Origin: Ureibacillus sp. FSL W7-1570
GTDB taxonomy: Bacteria > Bacillota > Bacilli > Bacillales_A > Planococcaceae
Assembly: GCF_038593265.1 (NCBI RefSeq)
Contig: NZ_CP151979.1
Coordinates: forward strand, 248,001 to 312,000
Direction: 5' to 3'
Length of the DNA stretch: 64,000 nt
Shown: positions 59,234 to 64,000 of the stretch, one piece after another
Layout of the letters: each line of letters starts with the position of its first letter
Numbering within the stretch: the stretch's first letter is position 1
The notes under the pieces: model-generated
Databases searched by the model: none
What the model was told of the DNA's origin: nothing
Seen by the model: only the letters and a program-made list of their open reading frames with translations
Made by a program: the position numbers and the translations under genes

Positions 59234-59866
59234 TCACGGTTCGACCGTTTCCTTCGAGGACGTGTTTGCCTGTTTTTGTTCGAGCAGTGCCAAGCGGGTT
59301 TCCAATTGGGAATATTCATAGTTCTTCTCAATCTTATTGGATAATTGGTCGATATAAGATGAGAGGTTTTGGAAATCCATGTCGTTTGAATCGAATACGC
59401 GGTTCATTTTCACATTAGCTCGGACGACATTTTCTTTCCCCATTAATTGCAATTGTCGAACTTTTATATCTTCAATTTTATGTTTCATCATTTCAAATTT
59501 TTGTTCCAATTGAATATATTCTTTGTTAGCTTGATCCAAACTTTCGAGCAAAGTCAATTGGCGTCTTTTATAGCTCTCCACTTCCTGGGTTGCAAAGAGA
59601 ATCAAATCCTCTTCTCCGCTTGCTTTCGCCAACTCCAATTGGTTGGTTCTTTTCTCCAGCATGTTCCCTGTCTCTTTTAATTTTTGCTCCAATTCTTCTT
59701 TTAACCGTCTTTGTCTTTCTAACAATTTGCCAGTTTGCTCCGTCATTTTTTCGGCTTCGCGAATATACTGGTTCAGCATCGCCACCGGATTTTTCTCTTC
59801 TTTTTTATCAAATAGCGCGTGCAAATCCGCTTCCAACGTATACCGGAATCGTTTGAATAAATTCAT
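59234..59866 (-). CDS. liaH: Phage-shock protein A family protein (LiaH-like)
   Basis: This 210-residue coiled-coil protein of the PspA/IM30 family begins MNLFKRFRYTLEADLHALFD, with AMLNQYIREAEKMTEQTGKL near 34, and is almost wholly helical with Glu/Lys/Gln heptads. LiaH proteins bind stressed membrane and protect it. ATG 59866 follows AAGGAGAG and shares one base with the stop of the upstream small membrane protein; a longer frame to 59899 has no family support. Product is the first effector of the lia operon. Confidence 0.9.
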   Translation of the reverse strand: MNLFKRFRYTLEADLHALFDKKEEKNPVAMLNQYIREAEKMTEQTGKLLERQRRLKEELEQKLKETGNMLEKRTNQLELAKASGEEDLILFATQEVESYKRRQLTLLESLDQANKEYIQLEQKFEMMKHKIEDIKVRQLQLMGKENVVRANVKMNRVFDSNDMDFQNLSSYIDQLSNKIEKNYEYSQLETRLALLEQKQANTSSKETVEP

Positions 59867-60222
59867 TAAAATCTCTCCTTTTTTTGTATTTTTGACCATT
59901 CATTTTCAAAGTTTGTGAATGGATCTTCTTCATTCATTGCAATCGATACCTCTTCATTTTTCCATTGTTTATACAAAACATATAAGAGGATGATTGACAC
60001 AAGCCCCAAAAGTGCCGGGATATTGGATACGGCCATCATAATTCCGATCAAGCCGATGAGGATCCAAAGCACCTTGCTGACAACAGACCGGCTTTTGACG
60101 TAATAATGCATTCCAAGAAAGATGAATGCCAGGGAAAAAGCAAGTCCCATCAGTGGCCCTAAAGTGGCGAGTACGACGCAAACTAAAACGATTGCGAGAA
60201 GCAGCAGAAGCAATTTTTTCAT
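59866..60222 (-). CDS. LiaI-like small membrane protein
   Basis: This 118-residue protein has three or four hydrophobic helices (about residues 2-24, 26-38, 48-75) and an acidic soluble tail (NEEDPFTNFENEWSKIQK). It probably serves as membrane anchor for the PspA-like protein, as LiaI does for LiaH; sequence similarity to LiaI itself is not visible, so the call is by topology and position. ATG 60222 is at the right distance from SD AAAGGAGA; ATG 60228 is too close. First gene of the minus-strand operon. Confidence 0.75.
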   Translation of the reverse strand: MKKLLLLLLAIVLVCVVLATLGPLMGLAFSLAFIFLGMHYYVKSRSVVSKVLWILIGLIGIMMAVSNIPALLGLVSIILLYVLYKQWKNEEVSIAMNEEDPFTNFENEWSKIQKKERF

Positions 60223-60303
60223 ATTCATTCTCCTTTCATCATTGTACTTTCATGTTACAATTCAACTTGTTTTCTCAAAACGACCTTGAATTGTATTTTC
60301 CCC

Positions 60304-60327
60304 TAAGTCTTGAGACCGAGTGACTAA
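60304..60327. promoter_or_regulatory. Possible LiaR operator
   Basis: TAAGTC and GACTAA form an imperfect inverted repeat with a 12-base centre, about 80 bases upstream of the first lia gene, where an activator site is expected. Match to known LiaR/VraR sites is only partial (AGTC/GACT cores). Confidence 0.25.
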
Positions 60328-60435
60328 GTGTGGTTTATATGGGAAAGAAATGGGTATACATTTTTAAAATCAACCTTTACAAAAATGAGATTTATAAAAG
60401 TTTTTTATTGTTGAATAGGTAGTGATTTCATCGGA

Positions 60436-60503
60436 TTTTGACAAAAAAAAATCTATTATTGGGACAAGTTTTGACAAAATATTCGAAATCTTTAAATTAT
60501 AAT
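60436..60503 (+). promoter_or_regulatory. sirA promoter with Spo0A-type layout
   Basis: Two copies of TTTTGACAAA (60436-60445 and 60469-60478) contain the 0A-box TTTGTCAAA on the other strand. The second overlaps TTGACA (60471-60476), which stands 21 bases from TATAAT (60498-60503). A consensus -35 at 21-22 bases from the -10, overlapped by a 0A-box, is the layout of Spo0A-activated sigma-A promoters such as spoIIG. Confidence 0.75.
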
Positions 60504-60527
60504 GAAGTCAGAAAGGAGGACAAGCGG

Positions 60528-60953
60528 ATGAGAATCTATTCAATCTTTAACATAAAAAAACAATACCAGTCATTTGTCTTTGGAAGGGAAAGAATGCTGC
60601 TAGAGATGGTAGCAAAAATCGATGACGAGCAAGAGTCCTCTGCAAAAAAGCAATTAAGTTACATTTGTGAGCCTATGGAAGGAAATGTAGAGGGAAAAAT
60701 TTATGAACATCTTCAAAAATGTTTTCCTGCAATGCGTTGGATGGACGGTTATTTAGGATTTGAACATAAATTAAAAGGGCGAATTAAAATCAAGGTTTTT
60801 GAATATTATATTGAAGCGATATGTGAAGGATCGCGCATGCTTGATTTGGATCTGTTTCAATGCTTGAGCCAAATCAATGATTCATTTCTTGCGTTTAATA
60901 AAGAGGAATACGAATGTGGTTGGTTAAAGCCGGTGAAATATGCGTCCTATTAG
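60528..60953 (+). CDS. sirA: Sporulation inhibitor of replication SirA
   Basis: SirA binds DnaA and stops new rounds of chromosome replication when cells commit to sporulation. The 141-residue product begins MRIYSIFNIKKQYQSFVFGR, aligned to the YxYLIKEEFANHYFGRE start of Bacillus SirA, has LSYICEPMEGNVEGKIYEHL in the middle and ends YECGWLKPVKYASY, like the GWLNPVK end of SirA. ATG 60528 has a strong SD (AAAGGAGG); the longer frame from 60438 runs through the promoter. In Bacillus subtilis sirA follows tkt; here the aldehyde and lia genes lie between. Confidence 0.85.
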   Translation: MRIYSIFNIKKQYQSFVFGRERMLLEMVAKIDDEQESSAKKQLSYICEPMEGNVEGKIYEHLQKCFPAMRWMDGYLGFEHKLKGRIKIKVFEYYIEAICEGSRMLDLDLFQCLSQINDSFLAFNKEEYECGWLKPVKYASY

Positions 60954-60962
60954 GAAAATTTG

Positions 60963-60998
60963 AAAACCCTGTTGTCACCGAACGTGCAACAGGGTTTT
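60963..60998 (+). terminator. Terminator of sirA
   Basis: AAAACCCTGTTG pairs with CAACAGGGTTTT (12 bp, 12-base loop). The flanking A/T bases allow action on both strands. Confidence 0.75.
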
Positions 60999-61036
60999 CA
61001 GGGAATTGAGGGGATCTTATTTAAGAAAGGGGATAT

Positions 61037-61069
61037 GTTTACTTATATAAAATATATATAAGTGCAAAC
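61037..61069. repeat. Inverted repeat like the phaQ operator, between sirA and phaP
   Basis: GTTTACTTATATA and TATATAAGTGCAAAC form an imperfect palindrome. The half-sites TTTACTTATATA and TTTGCACTTATATA closely resemble the two repeats in the phaQ promoter (62232-62265). It lies downstream of two convergent genes, where an operator is not expected. Confidence 0.5.
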
Positions 61070-61078
61070 AAGGAAGAA

Positions 61079-61573
61079 TTAATCAGCGACTGCCAACAGT
61101 TTTTTATGTGTCTCTTTCAATTGGTTCGCAATCTCTTCGATTTTACCTAATGTTTCGATGCGTTCTTGCTTTTGTTGTTCAATGGCTTGTTGAAGCGTGA
61201 TTTCAATTTGTTTTTGGGCGTTGGCGAAAAGATCTAATAGCGCATTGTTTGGTTTCCATGCAAGGTTTTGAGCTTTATCTGTAATTTCTTGGACACTTTC
61301 AAGCCATTTTGACACTTCATCAAACTGACCTTCTTTGCCCAATTCCTTTAAGCTGTTTTCAAGTCTTTCTTGCCACTCTTTGGAAGCTTTTTTTGCTTCT
61401 TCTTCAATAGCATTGATGGCATTCACAGAAGACTCAATGAACTCTTTTTGAACATTAAATGCTTGTAGAGCTCTTTTTTCGAAATCTTCTTGTACTTTTT
61501 CGATTGTTTTTAAGCTATTAACCCAGCTGTCCCATACTAAATCTACACCTTTTGCAATTTGCTCTTTTGCCAT
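61079..61573 (-). CDS. phaP: PHA granule-associated protein (phasin) PhaP
   Basis: This 164-residue, wholly helical, amphipathic protein fits the Bacillus megaterium-type phasin that coats polyhydroxyalkanoate granules and controls their size. It has WDSWVNSLKTIEKVQEDFEK near residue 16, a Trp-rich central part (KEWQERLENSLKEL, NLAWKPNNALLDLF) and a long coiled coil at the end (KIEEIANQLKETHKKLLA). SD AAGGAGGAAAT on the minus strand. It is divergent from phaRBC with phaQ between, the gene order known from Bacillus. Confidence 0.87.
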   Translation of the reverse strand: MAKEQIAKGVDLVWDSWVNSLKTIEKVQEDFEKRALQAFNVQKEFIESSVNAINAIEEEAKKASKEWQERLENSLKELGKEGQFDEVSKWLESVQEITDKAQNLAWKPNNALLDLFANAQKQIEITLQQAIEQQKQERIETLGKIEEIANQLKETHKKLLAVAD

Positions 61574-61649
61574 TACTTGATTTCCTCCTTTAATGTAACG
61601 AGAAATTTAATTTATAATGAATGCATTTTGCAATGCATACATCCGAATA

Positions 61650-62207
61650 TCAAGATTGGGGTTGTTCCTCAGGTGTACCGGAATGTTGAGCTTTTGTTTT
61701 GCGAGTGCGAGTGGTTTTAGGTTTTGAAGAGGATGCTGCGGCTTTTACTTTGGTTGAGGCTGTGTTTGTTGCTGCGGATGTTTTTTTCGTTTCTTTAGGA
61801 GTTGCTTCGACTTTTTGCTGCGATTGAAAGGTGCTGCCTGTTGAAAAAAATGGGTTATATAAATTGAAAAATTGATTTAACAGCTTTTGATATTCACTCA
61901 ATGAATTGGCCCACATATCCAAATATTTTTCTCCGGCTTCTGTGATGGAATAAATGCGTTTGGCAGGGCCCCCGGAACTTGTATCCCAAACGGAAGTAAC
62001 CAAATTGTCTTTTTCCAGTTGTCTTAACAGGCGATAGAAATTTCCATGATCCAATGATTCAATACCGAATTTCGTAATTTTCTCCATCAGTTCATAACCA
62101 TGGGTATTAAATTCTCTCAAGTGCAATAACATGATCGGAATCAAAAAGTTTTTCGGCGCACCAATACTTGGACTTTTCGGCTTCTTTTTTTCATCTTTCG
62201 ATACCAA
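61650..62207 (-). CDS. phaQ: PHA-responsive repressor PhaQ (PadR family)
   Basis: This 185-residue regulator has a PadR winged-helix domain: KNFLIPIMLLHLREFNTHGY near residue 19, DHGNFYRLLRQLEKDNLVTS near 53, GPAKRIYSITEAGEKYL near 80. PhaQ leaves its DNA when it contacts PHA granules, derepressing phaP and itself. The C-terminal 65 residues are low-complexity Ala/Thr/Lys/Ser, longer than I expect for PhaQ; they could bind granules or DNA. TTG start 62207 after GGCGGTG. Strong operator-like repeats cover its promoter. Confidence 0.9.
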   Translation of the reverse strand: MVSKDEKKKPKSPSIGAPKNFLIPIMLLHLREFNTHGYELMEKITKFGIESLDHGNFYRLLRQLEKDNLVTSVWDTSSGGPAKRIYSITEAGEKYLDMWANSLSEYQKLLNQFFNLYNPFFSTGSTFQSQQKVEATPKETKKTSAATNTASTKVKAAASSSKPKTTRTRKTKAQHSGTPEEQPQS

Positions 62208-62231
62208 TATTTTTACACCGCCTTCTGCTAT

Positions 62232-62265
62232 TTACTTATATATGTAATTTACACTTATATGTAAA
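62232..62265 (-). promoter_or_regulatory. Two inverted repeats over the phaQ promoter (probable PhaQ operators)
   Basis: TTACTTATATATGTAA (62232-62247) and TTTACACTTATATGTAAA (62248-62265) lie side by side. Both have TTAC/GTAA arms with a TTATAT core. The second covers the promoter spacer and the first covers the -10 edge and start point, as expected for an autorepressor. Confidence 0.7.
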
Positions 62266-62274
62266 CTTTGTCAA
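62246..62274 (-). promoter_or_regulatory. phaQ promoter
   Basis: On the minus strand: TTGACA (62274-62269), 17-base spacer, TAAATT (62251-62246). Confidence 0.75.
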
Positions 62275-62314
62275 TTGTTTTTTGAAAATTTAAACAACAT
62301 TTTTTCAGGAAAGT

Positions 62315-62328
62315 TCACAATTTTGTGA
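62315..62328. repeat. Perfect 14-bp palindrome upstream of phaR
   Basis: TCACAATTTTGTGA is self-complementary. It lies about 105 bases before phaR and could be a binding site for a dimeric regulator; orientation of the arms is opposite to FNR/CRP sites. Confidence 0.4.
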
Positions 62329-62420
62329 TATATTCATAAGAATGAAAAAAATACATAAATAATATATTAAAATATGTTGTTTTTATAACAAAGAAATTTT
62401 AGTGGAGGAGATGATGATCC

Positions 62421-62873
62421 TTGACCCAATCATCCTTTGATGTGTTTACATTATGGAAAGAAATTTATAACAAAACGGAAAGTGTATGGCAAGAGACGAT
62501 TCAAGAAACCCTCGAAAAGAAGTCCTTTGCTGAAAGTTTAGGTCAAATTCAAAGCCAATATGTTCAATATCAAGAACTTGTCAATAAAATGACGGAAAGC
62601 TATTTGAAACAAGCGAACATTCCTACCCGGGACGAAATCGCGAATGTGGCTTCTTTAATCATTAATGTAGATTCCAAAATCGACCAATTGGAAGATGAGT
62701 ATGATTTGCAACGGGAGAAGATCCAAAAAGAAATTGACAGCCTTAAAAAATCCGTTTCTTCGTTGGAAAAGAAATTGGATAAAGTCATAGATCTATTGAC
62801 CAAAACGTTGGAGCTGGCTGAAGAATCGAAGGCTTCAGTGGCCGCTACCGCCAATAAAACGGTTTCAAAATAA
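62421..62873 (+). CDS. phaR: Class IV PHA synthase subunit PhaR
   Basis: This 150-residue subunit is needed with PhaC for PHA synthase activity in Bacillus. The N-terminal half (SSFDVFTLWKEIYNKTESVW, then QIQSQYVQYQELVNKMTESY) matches the PhaR/PhaE family; the C-terminal half is a coiled coil (DSKIDQLEDEYDLQREKIQK). TTG start 62421 is ten bases after GGAGGAG; two ATGs at 62411 and 62414 are in another frame and give a short frame of eight or nine codons that overlaps the start. First gene of phaR-phaB-phaC. Confidence 0.9.
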   Translation: MTQSSFDVFTLWKEIYNKTESVWQETIQETLEKKSFAESLGQIQSQYVQYQELVNKMTESYLKQANIPTRDEIANVASLIINVDSKIDQLEDEYDLQREKIQKEIDSLKKSVSSLEKKLDKVIDLLTKTLELAEESKASVAATANKTVSK

Positions 62874-62920
62874 TACTTTTATTAAAATAGAAAAATATGA
62901 TGAGAAAGGGAGACTGTTTT

Positions 62921-63700
62921 ATGACGACTACAGTATTTGAAGTAGAAAAGGTAAATGCGTTAAAACCATTGGAAGGAAAAGTGGCGATTGTTACAGGCGC
63001 ATCCCGTGGGATCGGGGCGGAAATCGCAAAAGTGCTGGCCAGAAATGGTGCAACGGTTGTAGGCACATATAACAACAGCCCTAAGCATATTCAGGACGTG
63101 GCAAAAACGATTGAAGAAGAAGGCGGAAAATTCCATGCATTGCAAGCGGATGTCTCTGTTTACGAAGATACGGAAAAACTTGCAGCCGAAGTGGTTGAAA
63201 AATTCGGCAAAATTGATATTTTGATCAACAATGCCGGGATTACGAAAGACCGTACATTTAGAAAAATTTCGAAAGAAGAATGGGACGCTGTCATCAACGT
63301 CAACTTGAATGGTGTTTTTAACGCAACCAAAGCAGTGATAAAGCATATGATGGACCAAAATTATGGACGCATTGTGAACATCAGTTCCATCGTCGGCCAA
63401 GCTGGCGCCTTTGGGCAAACAAACTATGCAGCAACGAAAGCCGGTATTTTGGGTTTCACTAAATCCCTTGCTTTAGAAACGGCATCGAAAGGAATCACCG
63501 TAAATGCAGTGTGCCCTGGATATATTGGAACAGAAATGGTGGCGGCCATGCCGGTAGAAGTGTTGAACAACATCATTGCGAGAGTTCCAATGAAACGATT
63601 AGGTGAACCGAGCGAAGTGGCTCAGGCGGTATTATACCTGGTTCAGGCGGATTATGTGACAGGCCAGGCAATTGCGGTAAACGGCGGCCTATATATGTAA
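62921..63700 (+). CDS. phaB: Acetoacetyl-CoA reductase PhaB
   Basis: This 259-residue short-chain dehydrogenase makes (R)-3-hydroxybutyryl-CoA, the PHB monomer, with NADPH. Cofactor motif VAIVTGASRGIGAEIAKVLA near residue 22, NNAGITKDRTFRK near 100, catalytic Ser in RIVNISSIVGQAGAFGQTNY near 150, and Tyr-x3-Lys as YAATKAG near 170. ATG 62921 follows AAAGGGAG; the frame from 62897 adds eight residues that the family lacks. FabG is a close relative, but the position between phaR and phaC settles the role. Confidence 0.92.
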   Translation: MTTTVFEVEKVNALKPLEGKVAIVTGASRGIGAEIAKVLARNGATVVGTYNNSPKHIQDVAKTIEEEGGKFHALQADVSVYEDTEKLAAEVVEKFGKIDILINNAGITKDRTFRKISKEEWDAVINVNLNGVFNATKAVIKHMMDQNYGRIVNISSIVGQAGAFGQTNYAATKAGILGFTKSLALETASKGITVNAVCPGYIGTEMVAAMPVEVLNNIIARVPMKRLGEPSEVAQAVLYLVQADYVTGQAIAVNGGLYM

Positions 63701-63733
63701 CACTTTGTCGGAAAGATTGTTGGGAGGGATTAT

Positions 63734-64000
63734 GTGGTTACTGTTGATACAACACCAATTAAAGAATGGTATGATAGCTTGCCAAAAAATGAAACGCTTG
63801 AAAAGTTGAAACGTTTTAATGAAGTATTGTTCACTGATCCGGATCCGCAAGTGGGTCAAACACCAAAAGAAGTGATCTGGACAAAAAATAAAGCGAAACT
63901 TTACCGTTATCAGCCGAATAAAGAAAAAACGAATAAAGTCCCTATATTGATGATTTATGCACTTATTAATAAACCTTATATTTTGGATTTATATCCTGGA
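63734..64000 (+). CDS. phaC: Class IV PHA synthase catalytic subunit PhaC (N-terminal part only)
   Basis: 89 codons are visible before the window ends. GTG 63734 follows GGGAGGG. The sequence IKEWYDSLPKNETLEKLKRF, then TPKEVIWTKNKAKLYRYQ and VPILMIYALINKPYILDLYP, matches the N terminus of class III/IV PhaC ahead of its alpha/beta-hydrolase domain. The catalytic Cys, Asp and His lie beyond the window. An ATG at 63732 is in another frame. Confidence 0.92.
   Translation, partial: MVTVDTTPIKEWYDSLPKNETLEKLKRFNEVLFTDPDPQVGQTPKEVIWTKNKAKLYRYQPNKEKTNKVPILMIYALINKPYILDLYPG

Noticed and set aside
62315-62328. FNR/CRP site upstream of phaR
   Set aside because: TCACAATTTTGTGA has its arms in the opposite order to TGTGA-N6-TCACA; kept only as a palindrome.

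Overview
The window is one contiguous piece of a spore-forming Bacillales chromosome. The order ymdB-spoVS-miaB-ricA-cotE-mutS-mutL-miaA-hfq-ynbB-glnR-glnA-lexA-yneA-yneB-ynzC-tkt-sirA is the Bacillus core order. The S-layer (SLH) protein, the class IV polyhydroxyalkanoate (PHA) genes and the many AT-rich, Lys/Glu-rich proteins suggest the Lysinibacillus/Ureibacillus side of the order (Planococcaceae). That placement is inference. No tRNA, rRNA or CRISPR array was seen.

Layout. 1-4.6 kb: cell surface, with the end of an SLH protein, an unknown membrane-anchored protein, and a tyrosine-kinase module for polysaccharide export (ywqC-ywqD-ywqE type). 5.0-21.6 kb: conserved core (ymdB, spoVS, korAB, miaB, ricA, cotE, mutS, mutL, glpD, an alpha/beta hydrolase, miaA, hfq). 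21.8-27.7 kb: rhodanese, ynbB, a four-gene cobinamide-salvage cluster (cbiZ-cbiB-cobD-cobC) and a Bax-inhibitor-like membrane protein. 27.9-29.7 kb: glnR-glnA with a perfect GlnR/TnrA box. 29.8-46.0 kb: a type IV pilus locus. Two very large PilX-like proteins and two pseudopilins run on the minus strand, and a VanW/G5 protein, pilB, pilT, pilC, a major prepilin, pilM, pilN, pilO and the prepilin peptidase run on the plus strand. 46.0-47.5 kb: a gene-poor stretch that hides a minus-strand unit (promoter, SD, 23-codon ORF, terminator). 47.5-52.4 kb: C26 amidotransferase, lexA, the SOS operon yneA-yneB-ynzC, and tkt. 52.7-60.2 kb: aldehyde dehydrogenase plus DUF779, a decayed second DUF779 copy, and a lia-type envelope-stress operon split by an intact IS1182-family element. 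60.5 kb: sirA. 61-64 kb: phaP, phaQ, phaR, phaB and the start of phaC.

How the genes work together. YwqC/D/E regulate an exopolysaccharide pathway by tyrosine phosphorylation. CbiZ, CbiB, CobD and CobC remodel incomplete corrinoids. The pilus locus encodes an extension motor, a retraction motor, a platform, alignment proteins, a peptidase and pilins. LexA represses the division inhibitor YneA through three candidate boxes. SirA links Spo0A to replication control, and its upstream region has the long-spacer layout of Spo0A-activated sigma-A promoters. PhaQ probably represses itself and the phasin gene through TTAC/GTAA inverted repeats.

The points most worth a second look are: the 23-codon hydrophobic peptide unit at 46.9-47.1 kb; the two giant PilX-like proteins, one with a Leu/Gly-rich insert of similar character to that peptide; the IS element inside the lia operon; the DUF779 remnant; the probable AUA start codon of the C26 amidotransferase; and the sirA promoter architecture.
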